A program made the translations under genes and the position numbers. Below, piece by piece: positions 56,034 to 64,000 of a stretch of 64,000 nt of DNA. The stretch covers positions 1 to 64,000 of the forward strand of contig JASCOC010000011.1 in the NCBI GenBank assembly GCA_029959605.1, in the 5' to 3' direction. This DNA is from Lysobacteraceae bacterium PS02340. GTDB taxonomy: Bacteria; Pseudomonadota; Gammaproteobacteria; Xanthomonadales; Xanthomonadaceae. The number at the start of each line of letters is the position of its first letter. Position 1 is the stretch's first letter. The notes under the pieces were generated by a model. It saw nothing but the letters and a program-made list of their open reading frames with translations, made no database searches and was not told where the DNA came from.

Positions 56034-57145
56034 CGTCCCGGGCCAGCTGGTTCCAGCGTTACCTGTTGCCGGGCTTCGTGTTCCAGGCTGCGGTGATCGC
56101 CGGCGGGTATGCGACCGGGCGTGAACTGGTCGAGTTCTTCCTGCCGGCCGGTCCCTGGGGCGGCCTGCTCGGCATGACGGTCAGCATGCTGGTGTGGAGC
56201 GGCGTGCTGATGGTCAGCTTCGAGCTGGCCCGCGTCGCCCGCGCCTGGGATTACCGCGCGTTCTTCAAGGTGCTGCTGGGCCGCGGCTGGTTCGCGTTCG
56301 AGATCGGCTACGTGCTGTTGATGCTGGTGATCCTGGCGGTCATGGGCGCGGCCGCCGGCGAAATCGCCTTCAGCCTGTTCGGCCTGCCGAAGGTGGCGGG
56401 CTCGCTGGCGATGATCGCCGCCACGGGCGCGCTGCTGTTCTGCGGCAGCGCCGCGATCGAAAAATTCCTGGTCGCCTCGGTCGGCTATCTGTATCTGGTC
56501 TACGTGGTGTTCGTGATCTGGGCGGTGGTGGCATTCGGCGACCGCATCGGGACGAACTTCGCGTCGGTGCCGGTCGAGGCCGGGTGGTTCAAGGCCGGCG
56601 TGACCTACGCCGGCTACAACGTCGCCACCATTCCCGCGGTGTTGTTCTGCGTGCGCCACTTCGGCCGTCGCCGCGAGGCACTCGCCGCCGGCGCGCTGGC
56701 CGGACCGCTGGGCATGCTGCCGGGCGTGGTGTTCTACATCGCGATGATGGGCTACTACCACGAGATCGGCGCCGAGGCCCTGCCGTCGGCGTTCCTGCTG
56801 GCGAAATTGCAGGCACCGTGGTTCGAGTGGGTGTTCCAGATCGCGGTGATGCTGACGCTGGTGGACACCGGCGTCGCGCTGCTGCACGCCCTCAACGAGC
56901 GTGTCGCCAACACTTGGGCGGAGCGGCAGCGTCCGATGCCGCGCGCGCTGCGTCCGGCGCTCGCGGTGGGCGTTATGCTGATCGCGGTGTATGCCGCCAC
57001 GGCCGTCGGCCTGGTCGACCTGATCGCCAAGGGCTACGGCACGCTGACCTGGTATTTCCTGGCGATTTACGTACTGCCGCTGATGACCTGGGGCGTATGG
57101 CTGCTGTGGCGCCGCAGGTCGATCGGTGTAATCCCCTTGCCTTGA
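56030..57145 (+). CDS. YkvI-type membrane transporter
   Basis: A 371-residue membrane protein with about 10 hydrophobic helices, opening with LPGFVFQAAVIAGGYATGRE, typical of the YkvI family in the APC-like superfamily. It is probably a small-substrate permease; D-glutamate or another amino acid would fit the context, by inference. The start overlaps dgcN by ATGA, so the two genes are coupled. Confidence 0.88.
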   Translation: MTSRASWFQRYLLPGFVFQAAVIAGGYATGRELVEFFLPAGPWGGLLGMTVSMLVWSGVLMVSFELARVARAWDYRAFFKVLLGRGWFAFEIGYVLLMLVILAVMGAAAGEIAFSLFGLPKVAGSLAMIAATGALLFCGSAAIEKFLVASVGYLYLVYVVFVIWAVVAFGDRIGTNFASVPVEAGWFKAGVTYAGYNVATIPAVLFCVRHFGRRREALAAGALAGPLGMLPGVVFYIAMMGYYHEIGAEALPSAFLLAKLQAPWFEWVFQIAVMLTLVDTGVALLHALNERVANTWAERQRPMPRALRPALAVGVMLIAVYAATAVGLVDLIAKGYGTLTWYFLAIYVLPLMTWGVWLLWRRRSIGVIPLP

Positions 57146-57177
57146 ACGACACGTCCGCGAGGACGGGAGACGCCGTC

Positions 57178-58761
57178 ATGTCGAACCCTTTGCCGGCCAT
57201 CGCCGGAGCGCTTCTGTCGCTGTGCGTTCTCACCGCCGCTGCGGCGCCGCCTGCCGGTTTCGATGCGCGGGTCGAGGCCGCGATGCAATCCCGCGACGTG
57301 CCGGGCATGGCGATCGCGATCGTCGAGGACGGCGAGATCGTGCACGCCAAAGGCTATGGCGTGCGTCGGCTCGGCGCGCCGGAGCGCGTGGACGCCGACA
57401 CCATCTTCCCGACCGGTTCGACCGGCAAGGCGGTGACGGCGGCGGCGCTCGCGATCCTCGTCGACGACGGCAAGCTCGGCTGGGACGACCGGGTCATCGA
57501 CCATCTGCCCGATTTCCGCATGTACGACCCCTGGGTCACGCGCGAGATGACGGTGCGCGATCTGCTGCTGCACCGCAGTGGCCTGGGGCTGGGTGCGGGC
57601 GACCTGCTGTTCATTCCCCGCACATCGCGCAGCCGCGCCGACATCGTGCGCGCACTGCGGCACATCCGGCCGGCCACAAGTTTCCGCAGCGGTTACGCCT
57701 ACGACAACATCCTCTACATCGTCGCCGGCGAAGTGGTGGCAGCGGTCAGCGGACAGGACTGGGAAACCTTCGTGCGCGAGCGCATCTTCGCGCCGTTGCA
57801 GATGCGCACCGCGACCAGTCACGAGGACGATCGCTTCGCGACCGAGAATCGCGCGCAGCCGCATGCGCGTTTGGATCCGCGCCTGCGCGGCCTCGGCCCG
57901 CAACAGCTGCTGCCGGAACGCGAAGGTCTGGGCCAGGTCGGCGCCGCCGCGGGCGGCTTGTCCTGGAGCGCGCAGGACTTCGCGCGCTGGCTGCAGGTGC
58001 AGCTCGCGCTCGGCGCGCTGCCGGACGATCGCGGCCGGCTGTACAGCGAAGCTTCGGCGCACGAGATGTGGACGCCGCAGGTACCTGTGCCGATCCGCCC
58101 TTACCCGGCGCCGATCACCGACATCACCCCCCAGTTCTCCGGCTATGCGCTGGGCTGGAACGTGCAGGACTACCGCGGCATCAAAGTCATCCAGCACGGC
58201 GGCGCGGTGTTCGGCGTGCTGGCCTTCACCGTGCTGGTGCCCGAGCGGAACATCGGCATCTCGCTGCAGATCAATTCCGAAGACGTGGACGTCCTGCGGG
58301 GGCTGGGTTTCGAGCTGCTCGACCATTACCTCGGCTTCGAGCCCCGCGACTGGGTCGCGGCATTCGCCACCTGGAATCAGGCGCGCCTCGCCGACGGCCT
58401 GGCCGCGCTGGACGCGACCGGCGCGCAGGTCCGCAGGTCATCACGGCCGTCGCTGTCGCCAGCCGGTTACGCCGGGACCTACGCCGATGCCTGGTACGGC
58501 CCGATCACCATCACCGAGACAGGCGGCAAGTTGCGCATCGACTTCCACCAGACGCCCGGCATGCAGGGCACGCTGACCCACTGGCAGTACGACACCTTCC
58601 GGGTGACTTGGGACGATGCGGCGATCGAGCCGGCGTCGGTCGCCTTCTCGCTGGACGCGGAAGGCAAGATCGCGCAGATCCGGATGCAGGCGATCTCGCC
58701 GACTGCGGATTTCAGCTACGACTACCAGGACCTGCTGTTCGAACCCCAGACAGTGAAGTAG
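57178..58761 (+). CDS. Secreted serine hydrolase, S12 family
   Basis: A 527-residue protein with a signal peptide (cut near AAA-A) and S12 motifs: STGK (Ser81, Lys84), YDN (Tyr175) and QHGG (His340). A DUF3471-like beta domain forms the last 100 residues. It resembles D-aminopeptidase/beta-lactamase-like hydrolases and is soluble, unlike the paralogous enzyme of operon I. Last gene of operon II. A GTCCGG/CCGGAC hairpin lies about 27 bases after the stop. Confidence 0.92.
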   Translation: MSNPLPAIAGALLSLCVLTAAAAPPAGFDARVEAAMQSRDVPGMAIAIVEDGEIVHAKGYGVRRLGAPERVDADTIFPTGSTGKAVTAAALAILVDDGKLGWDDRVIDHLPDFRMYDPWVTREMTVRDLLLHRSGLGLGAGDLLFIPRTSRSRADIVRALRHIRPATSFRSGYAYDNILYIVAGEVVAAVSGQDWETFVRERIFAPLQMRTATSHEDDRFATENRAQPHARLDPRLRGLGPQQLLPEREGLGQVGAAAGGLSWSAQDFARWLQVQLALGALPDDRGRLYSEASAHEMWTPQVPVPIRPYPAPITDITPQFSGYALGWNVQDYRGIKVIQHGGAVFGVLAFTVLVPERNIGISLQINSEDVDVLRGLGFELLDHYLGFEPRDWVAAFATWNQARLADGLAALDATGAQVRRSSRPSLSPAGYAGTYADAWYGPITITETGGKLRIDFHQTPGMQGTLTHWQYDTFRVTWDDAAIEPASVAFSLDAEGKIAQIRMQAISPTADFSYDYQDLLFEPQTVK

Positions 58762-59126
58762 CGCCGCGCATCTGCATGACACGGCCGCGTCCGGGTTTGC
58801 CGGACACGCCGACGCGTTGATTGCCGACACGTGCGTCTGTCGAACCGGGAACGTCCGCACGCGTTTCGACGGCAGAAATCGTCGATGCTCAACGGCCCGG
58901 GCGTCGATGTCGCGCTTGCGGTTGTGACGACGCCAGAAGAGTGCAGAAGATGGACAGCAGAAATCCAGTCGCAGGAGTTCTCGCAGACGCGCTGAACGTC
59001 TGGGCGTGGTGCACGACTGTTGTACGCGGCCAGCAACGCGCATGTGGCAGCGACGATTCAAGGTGCAGGACCGGTGCCCGTCTGGGTTCAACACGCAGCG
59101 CCGGCACGATCTCGAGCACTTTGCGT
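58762..59126. other. Gene-free interval
   Basis: No gene can be supported. It holds a GTCCGG-GTTTG-CCGGAC hairpin at about 58788-58805, which may end operon II. Candidate promoters for the following lipoprotein were not clear. Nothing else was seen. Confidence 0.5.
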
Positions 59127-59576
59127 ATGCAACGCAGTGTCGCCGTCATTCTTTCACTCGTCCTCGTGGCCTGCGCGCCCACATCGAACTCCGCGGCGGC
59201 GCAACCGGCGGCGAGGGCGACAGCATCCGCCTGTCCGATCGATTCGTTCGATGTCTTCATCGAGCGCTTCGGTCGCGAAATCGCGTTCCAGGAACTGACG
59301 ACCGCCGATCCGCTCATCGTCGAGCGTTACGACACCGATGCCGAGCCCGAGCCCCGCCGCGTCGTGGCGGATGTCGCGCTCGCGGACGTGGTCTGGCCGG
59401 TGATGCCGCGTCTCGACCTCGTCGGCGGCAGCGGTCGCACCTACGACATCGCGGCGGTCGCGGATGGCCGCATGGAAGTGCAGGTCCGGACGCCCGACAC
59501 CAGCGACCAGCAACGCTACGTCTTCGGAAAATCGCCGTGCTGGCAGCTGCAGCGCGTGGTCGACGAGTCGATCTGA
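59127..59576 (+). CDS. Hypothetical lipoprotein, possible immunity protein
   Basis: A 149-residue protein with a lipoprotein signal (LVLVAC, Cys16). The mature part is acidic, with Asp/Glu-rich segments (LIVERYDTDAEPEPRRVV) and two Cys that could pair. No family is recognised. Lipoprotein immunity proteins are known to sit next to secreted peptidoglycan-degrading effectors of the type IV and VI systems in Xanthomonadaceae, so the position upstream of the GH19/M23 gene is suggestive. The longer open frame upstream has no support. Confidence 0.75.
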   Translation: MQRSVAVILSLVLVACAPTSNSAAAQPAARATASACPIDSFDVFIERFGREIAFQELTTADPLIVERYDTDAEPEPRRVVADVALADVVWPVMPRLDLVGGSGRTYDIAAVADGRMEVQVRTPDTSDQQRYVFGKSPCWQLQRVVDESI

Positions 59577-59624
59577 CATCCCTCGCGCGCAATGTGCAGC
59601 GCGATCCGTCTCAAGGAGTGATCG

Positions 59625-60302
59625 ATGCACCTGACATGGAGGTTCGCGCCGCTCTGTTCCGCGCTGCTGCTCGGCTGCGTCGCCCAGGAGGAACCGGTCG
59701 CGATACCGTCCGGACCCGACATCGCAACGACCGCGGATGCTTCGCAGATGCCCGCGTCGCACGAACCGCCGACCGCGACGCCGCCGGATGTGGATGATCC
59801 GGCCGCCTTCGTGCCGCAGGGCGCGACCCTGGTCGATACCGTGCCGGGCGATCTGACCGGGCGTGGCAGCGCCGACGCATTGATCGTGTTCTCGCCGGCC
59901 ACGACGGACGGACGCGCATTCGGCGATGGCCCGGCGCGCACGGTCGTCCTGCTGGCCCGGGATGCGACGGGCACTCTGCAGAACGTGGCCGAGAACGCGC
60001 GCATCGTGCCGTGCGCGCGCTGCGGCGGCATGGCGGGCGATCCCTATGCCGGCGCCCGGATCGAGGCAGGTATCGTGAGGCTGGCAGTGGCCGGTGGATC
60101 GCGCCAGCGCTGGTTCCACGACTACGTCTTCCGATACGCGCCAGAGCGCGCGACCTGGCAGCTCGCGAACGTGGCCCGCGGTGTGACGGACACGCAGACA
60201 GATCTGCAGACACACGAGGCACTGACCGCGGCGGACTTCGGCGACATCGATTTCGTGGACTTCGACCCGGCACGCCTTCCCCCGGCGCCGGTGCTGGATT
60301 GA
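59625..60302 (+). CDS. Hypothetical lipoprotein, possible immunity protein
   Basis: A 225-residue protein with a lipobox LLLGC (Cys18) and a Pro/Thr-rich linker of about 40 residues. The C-terminal domain (about 65-225) contains PGDLTGRGSADALIVF and a Cys-x-x-Cys (CARC), reminiscent of single VCBS/FG-GAP-like blades. AAGGAG lies before the ATG. It is 82 bases upstream of the effector gene and may be the periplasmic immunity protein for it. Confidence 0.75.
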   Translation: MHLTWRFAPLCSALLLGCVAQEEPVAIPSGPDIATTADASQMPASHEPPTATPPDVDDPAAFVPQGATLVDTVPGDLTGRGSADALIVFSPATTDGRAFGDGPARTVVLLARDATGTLQNVAENARIVPCARCGGMAGDPYAGARIEAGIVRLAVAGGSRQRWFHDYVFRYAPERATWQLANVARGVTDTQTDLQTHEALTAADFGDIDFVDFDPARLPPAPVLD

Positions 60303-60384
60303 CGCCTTGAGGAATTGCCGACCAATCGAGACATGACGAACCCGGACGCTTCGTCGAAACGCACCCAGCAGAAGGAACTGCACG

Positions 60385-61941
60385 ATGACCACGGAACGAG
60401 AAGCACAGCTCTTGCGTGATGCCTATGCAGCCGGCATCACCCGGCCGCGCGAACTGGCGAATTTCATGGCCCAGGTCGGTCATGAATCGGGTGGGCTCGA
60501 ACGCCTCGAAGAAGGTTTCCGCTACACGCGCAGCGCCGAGCAGATCAGCGGCAACGTGCGCTCTGCCCTGCGCCAGGGTCGCGATGCGCTCGAGGCCGCT
60601 CGACTGGAGGCGTTGGCGGGCCGGCCCGAAGCACTCGCCGAACTGATGTACGGCGGGCGCATGGGCAACAGCGAGCCGGGCGATGGCTATCTGTATCGCG
60701 GGCGCGGCTACATGCAACTGACCGGCAAGCACCAGTACGCCGCTGCCGGCGAGGCGCTGGCACTGGACCTGGTCGGCAATCCGGATCTCGCAGCGCGGCC
60801 CGAGCACGCGTCGCGCATCGCCACCTGGTACTGGCAGCAGAACGTGCCGCCGGGCTCGCGTGAGGATGCACGCGCGGCGGGTGCATCGATCAACGGGACC
60901 GATCCGCCGAACGGGCTGGACGACCGGATGCAACGCTTCGAACGCTGGGCGCGCGAGCTCACGCCGGACCGTATCCAGACGTTGTCGGACGCGCGCGCGG
61001 TCGAGGCCGACATCGAAACGCCGGCGGCCGGATTCGCGCAGACGATGCGCGTCATGCTGCCGCCGCAGGCCGGGATCGCGCCGCACGTGACCGGGCATTA
61101 CGGCGAACAGCGGGGCGCGCATGCGCACGGCGGCACCGACTTCAACTATGCCGGCGGGCAGACCGGGGTCAATCTGGCGCATCCGGTCGTGCACAGCCCG
61201 GTCGCGGGCGTGGTCACGTTCTCCGGTGGCGCGTTCGGGACCGTGAAGATCCGCGATGCGCAGGGGTACTCGCACGAGATCCTGCATCTCGATGCCCGCC
61301 AGGTCGAAGCGGGCCAGGCGCTCGCAGCTGGCGATCCGATCGGCACCATGGGCGGCCGTGGCCCGGAAGGCCCGGCGCAGTACGCACGTCACGTGCACTA
61401 CCAGTTGCGGGATCCCCAGGGTGCTCTGCTCAGCCCGGAAACGTTCTGGAGCCGCGCCCCCGCGCCGGTGCAAGGAGAACCGCACGCCGATGCATTGCTG
61501 CGCGAAAGCAGCCGCGGCAACGACGTCCGTCACCTGCAGACCGCGCTGGCCGGACTCGGTTTCACGGATGCGCGTGATCGCGCGCTGCAGGTCGACGGTG
61601 TGTTCGGCGCACGGACCACCGAAGCCGTGCGCGCGTTCCAGCAGGCGCAGGGTCTGGAAGTCGATGGCATCGTGGGACCGGCCACGCGCGGCGCCCTCGA
61701 ACAGGTGTCGCGACGCCAGCCGGCCGAGCCGTCGACTGCGGTGCCTGCGCCGGGCGCGGCGGCGTCGCCACTCGACGTACTGCTCGCAGCCGCGCGGTCC
61801 GGCGACCCTGCCATGCTCAAGGGCGCGTTGGATGATTTCTCGGAGACCGCACTCGGTCGGACCTTCGCCGTCCAGGTCGCGCGTGCAAACGCAACGCCAG
61901 ACGCGCCTGAAGCCGCACCCGAGCAGGGCTGCGCGCGCTGA
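60385..61941 (+). CDS. Multi-domain peptidoglycan hydrolase (GH19 + M23 + PG-binding), no signal peptide
   Basis: A 518-residue protein. Residues 1-190 form a GH19-type lysozyme/chitinase-like domain (Glu34 in QVGHESGGLE and RGRGYMQLTG). Residues 215-355 form an M23 domain (HGGTD and HVHYQL zinc motifs). A PG_binding_1 domain follows (about 375-440; DVRHLQTAL, VDGIVGPAT). The last 75 residues are low-complexity. It has no Sec signal, as is usual for type IV or VI secreted antibacterial effectors. I did not find a convincing XVIPCD tail. It would attack both glycan and peptide bonds. Confidence 0.88.
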   Translation: MTTEREAQLLRDAYAAGITRPRELANFMAQVGHESGGLERLEEGFRYTRSAEQISGNVRSALRQGRDALEAARLEALAGRPEALAELMYGGRMGNSEPGDGYLYRGRGYMQLTGKHQYAAAGEALALDLVGNPDLAARPEHASRIATWYWQQNVPPGSREDARAAGASINGTDPPNGLDDRMQRFERWARELTPDRIQTLSDARAVEADIETPAAGFAQTMRVMLPPQAGIAPHVTGHYGEQRGAHAHGGTDFNYAGGQTGVNLAHPVVHSPVAGVVTFSGGAFGTVKIRDAQGYSHEILHLDARQVEAGQALAAGDPIGTMGGRGPEGPAQYARHVHYQLRDPQGALLSPETFWSRAPAPVQGEPHADALLRESSRGNDVRHLQTALAGLGFTDARDRALQVDGVFGARTTEAVRAFQQAQGLEVDGIVGPATRGALEQVSRRQPAEPSTAVPAPGAAASPLDVLLAAARSGDPAMLKGALDDFSETALGRTFAVQVARANATPDAPEAAPEQGCAR

Positions 61942-62048
61942 TCGTCTGCATCGATGAATGGGATGCCGCCGCGAACTGGGGTCCACCCCAGCTGTCGACG
62001 CGCGCCGTGTATGCCTAGGGTCGGTCCATCGGTCCTGTGGAGATGGTC

Positions 62049-62990
62049 ATGAGCTTCAGCGTCCAGTCGTCCAGCGTCACGCCGTCGAGCCTGCAGGCGA
62101 TGCCGCCGCCGGATGTCCTGCGTGCGCAGTCGCAGGGCGCGCCGCCGCTGCCCACGGGCAGCTACCAGCTCGAACCCGGCTATCACCCGCAGCTCGGCGC
62201 CCTGTTCGCGACCGGCGGGACTGCCGCGAACGCGGCGTCGTTCGACAGCCAGGTGCGCGGTCAGGAATCGCGGGCGATCGATCTGGACCTCATGCAGATC
62301 TCCGCCGCGGTCTACGACCCGGCCGTGCAGCAAGTCGGCGACTGGAGCCGGGTCAGCGATGCGGACCTGATGGCCGCCGGTATCGACCCCGCACTGCTTG
62401 AGAATCCGCAGAGCGGATTCCGCGCCGGCATCTACACCGACGGCGACGACAACCACGTGCTGGCGTTCGCCGGATCGAACGATCTGAAGGACTGGACCGG
62501 CGCGAATTTCCGCCAGGGCGTGGGCTGGCAGTCCGAGCAGTACGACGAAGCCGTGCAGCTGGCGCAGCTCGCCTCCGCCGCCTATGGCGACGATCTGGCC
62601 ATCACCGGACATTCGCTCGGCGGCGGACTGGCCGCGACCGCGGCGATGGCCGTCGATGGCGCTGCCGTGACGTTCAACGCCGCCGGCGTGCACGACCGCA
62701 CGATCGAGGGGCTGGGTCTTGATCCCGCAACCGCCAAGGCCGACGCCGCCGATGGCCAGATCCGTCGTTACAACGTCGACGGCGAAGCGCTGACCAAGGC
62801 CCAGCAGGACATCTGGGTGGTGAACAACATTCCCGATGCACCCGGCCACGAGATCGTGCTCGACGATCCCTCGCCGCTGACCGGATTCGACCGTTTCAAT
62901 CCGATTTCGATCGTCTCCCACAGCATCGCCAAGCACATGCAGGACACGGTGATCGAAGCGCTGTCGCAGCAGCAGCCGTGGGCGAACTGA
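62049..62990 (+). CDS. Lipase class 3-like protein, no signal peptide (putative effector)
   Basis: A 313-residue protein with a lipase_3/DUF2974-like hydrolase domain: the nucleophile elbow is GHSLGGG (Ser189), preceded by VLAFAGSND. It has a Gln/Ser/Pro-rich N-terminus and no signal peptide. The Gln-rich C-terminus (ALSQQQPWAN) recalls X-Tfe tails. Phospholipase effectors of this fold occur in T6SS and X-T4SS. GGAG precedes the ATG by six bases. The ankyrin lipoprotein gene follows 50 bases on, a likely immunity partner. Confidence 0.82.
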   Translation: MSFSVQSSSVTPSSLQAMPPPDVLRAQSQGAPPLPTGSYQLEPGYHPQLGALFATGGTAANAASFDSQVRGQESRAIDLDLMQISAAVYDPAVQQVGDWSRVSDADLMAAGIDPALLENPQSGFRAGIYTDGDDNHVLAFAGSNDLKDWTGANFRQGVGWQSEQYDEAVQLAQLASAAYGDDLAITGHSLGGGLAATAAMAVDGAAVTFNAAGVHDRTIEGLGLDPATAKADAADGQIRRYNVDGEALTKAQQDIWVVNNIPDAPGHEIVLDDPSPLTGFDRFNPISIVSHSIAKHMQDTVIEALSQQQPWAN

Positions 62991-63040
62991 TCTGATCCGT
63001 GTCGACGGGATGCCCGCGGCGGCTGTGTGAGAATGCGGGC

Positions 63041-63763
63041 ATGCGCGCCGCAGTCCTGAGCCTGTTGCTGATGTTGTCCGGCGCCGCCTGCAGTGGAGAC
63101 GCGATGGACGCTCGAGCCGCTTTCACCGATGCCAGCGCGGCTGCGCTGGCCGATGCCGTTGCCGACGACGATGCCGCCGCCGTGCGCACGCAGGTGCAGG
63201 CCGGCGCCGATCCGAACGCCCGCGGCGACCAGGGCGTGAACCTGTTGCAGATCGCGATGCTGGCCCAAGCCAAGGACGCGTTGGCGGCGCTGCTCGATGC
63301 CGGCGCCGATCCGAACGCGCCGGGACTCGGTGGCGCAACGGCGGTGCATGGCGCCGCGATCGCCGACGATCCGGAGTATCTGAAGATCGTGCTCGACCGC
63401 CGCGGCGATCCCGATGCGCGACACGGCGAAACGCATGCCACGCCGCTGGCGGGCGCGACGGGGCCGCGCACCGATGCGCAGTTCCGCATGCTGCTCGCGG
63501 CTGGCGCCGATCCAGGCGCCGCCGATCGCACCGGCAATACGCCGCTGCACAAGGCCGCGATGATCAACGCCGGCGACCACGTGCTGGCTCTGCTGGATGC
63601 GGGCGCGGACCCGCTGGCGAAGAACGCCCAGGGCGCCACCTTCCAGCGCTTCTTCTTCAAGACGCCCGATGCCCGTCTCAACGACGCGGCGCGCGCGAAG
63701 CGCGAGGCCGTGGTGGCGTGGCTGCAGGCGCATCAGGTGCGGCTCGAGGCCGGCGCCGACTGA
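63041..63763 (+). CDS. Ankyrin-repeat lipoprotein, likely immunity protein
   Basis: A 240-residue lipoprotein (GAACSGD, Cys17) with four or five ankyrin repeats (AGADPNARGDQGVNLLQIA, AGADPNAPGLGGATAVHGAA, TGNTPLHKAAM). Ankyrin-repeat periplasmic proteins act as immunity partners for several lipase effectors, and this gene directly follows such a lipase gene. It would then block the lipase in the periplasm of the producer. Binding is inferred from gene order only. Confidence 0.85.
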   Translation: MRAAVLSLLLMLSGAACSGDAMDARAAFTDASAAALADAVADDDAAAVRTQVQAGADPNARGDQGVNLLQIAMLAQAKDALAALLDAGADPNAPGLGGATAVHGAAIADDPEYLKIVLDRRGDPDARHGETHATPLAGATGPRTDAQFRMLLAAGADPGAADRTGNTPLHKAAMINAGDHVLALLDAGADPLAKNAQGATFQRFFFKTPDARLNDAARAKREAVVAWLQAHQVRLEAGAD

Positions 63764-64000
63764 AGGTGGCGGCGACTGACGCGCCAGCCGTTCCGTCGCG
63801 CCGCTCGGCTCTAGAAGTCGCAAATGGTCCGTTGCTCTCGAGGCGGGCAACTGACCCTGCCACCGTCTGCACGACCCTGCACCGTTTCCGATGCGAGCGC
63901 AGCTGCCAGGCTTGATCCGGAGCGCGCCGAGTGCAGGAACGTGCAGGGCCGTCAGGTTCGACACCGCGTCCGATCGCGCATTTTCTGCACCCGTCGACGA
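63764..64000. other. Gene-free window end
   Basis: 237 bases with no supported gene. GTGCAGGAACGTGCAG-type short repeats occur near 63930. The next gene lies outside the window. Confidence 0.5.

Noticed and set aside
61700..61941. C-terminal tail of the GH19/M23 protein considered as an XVIPCD secretion domain
   Set aside because: The tail is short, Pro/Ala-rich and lacks the usual conserved XVIPCD blocks; export by X-T4SS is therefore not claimed.
59611..61986. Long minus-strand frame over the GH19/M23 gene
   Set aside because: Antisense shadow without any recognisable domain.

Overview
The window is very GC-rich (visibly about two-thirds G+C or more) chromosomal DNA of a Gram-negative gammaproteobacterium, most likely family Xanthomonadaceae/Lysobacteraceae (Luteimonas- or Lysobacter-like). 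The pointers are an Ax21-family protein, an OleC/OleD pair, a monomeric isocitrate dehydrogenase, a yibN-secB-gpsA block, ubiJ-ubiB, many lipoproteins, a TonB-dependent receptor and several families of short palindromic (REP-like) repeats. I see no rRNA, tRNA, CRISPR array, transposase or prophage genes.

Layout. 1-4.8 kb: the C-terminal part of a trimeric autotransporter, a secreted S8 protease, two small tandem paralogs and an AmiD-like lipoprotein amidase. 4.8-5.5 kb: a 485-bp quasi-palindromic element. 5.5-15 kb: minus-strand genes icd, a lipoprotein, a LysM protein, queF, an M20 hydrolase, a DUF4156-like lipoprotein and an M16 protease. 15-17 kb: SDR, trmL and an Ax21-like gene. 17.6-20.2 kb: gpsA, secB, a rhodanese gene and a lipoprotein. 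20.3-25.6 kb: oleC-oleD, a DUF1328 protein and ubiJ-ubiB. 25.8-28.1 kb: an ECF42-type sigma factor with two VOC genes. 28-34.6 kb: envelope, lipid and thioesterase genes. 34.7-35.5 kb: an array of four tandem paralogous genes for 48-57-residue peptides. 35.9-43.6 kb: phospholipase D-like, YceI, SixA, ParA-like, an AAA ATPase and secreted proteins.

43.7-58.8 kb reads as one functional locus for uptake and breakdown of D-amino-acid or gamma-glutamyl peptides. It holds gamma-glutamyltransferase, an XRE-cupin regulator, and two plus-strand operons. The first encodes an S12 serine hydrolase, a DgcA/dipeptide-epimerase-like enzyme, a POT peptide transporter and a D-aminoacylase-like lipoprotein. 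The second encodes a TonB-dependent receptor, DgcN (DUF1611), a YkvI-type permease and a second S12 hydrolase. Both operons begin with the same 25-bp promoter/operator sequence (46389-46413 and 52584-52608), which strongly suggests co-regulation, probably by the divergently encoded XRE-cupin protein.

59.1-63.8 kb looks like an effector/immunity island. Two lipoproteins precede a leaderless GH19 + M23 + peptidoglycan-binding enzyme, which is followed by a leaderless class 3 lipase and an ankyrin-repeat lipoprotein.

The items I rate as most likely to be new are the four-peptide array (34759-35531), the two-operon D-amino-acid regulon and the large quasi-palindromic element.
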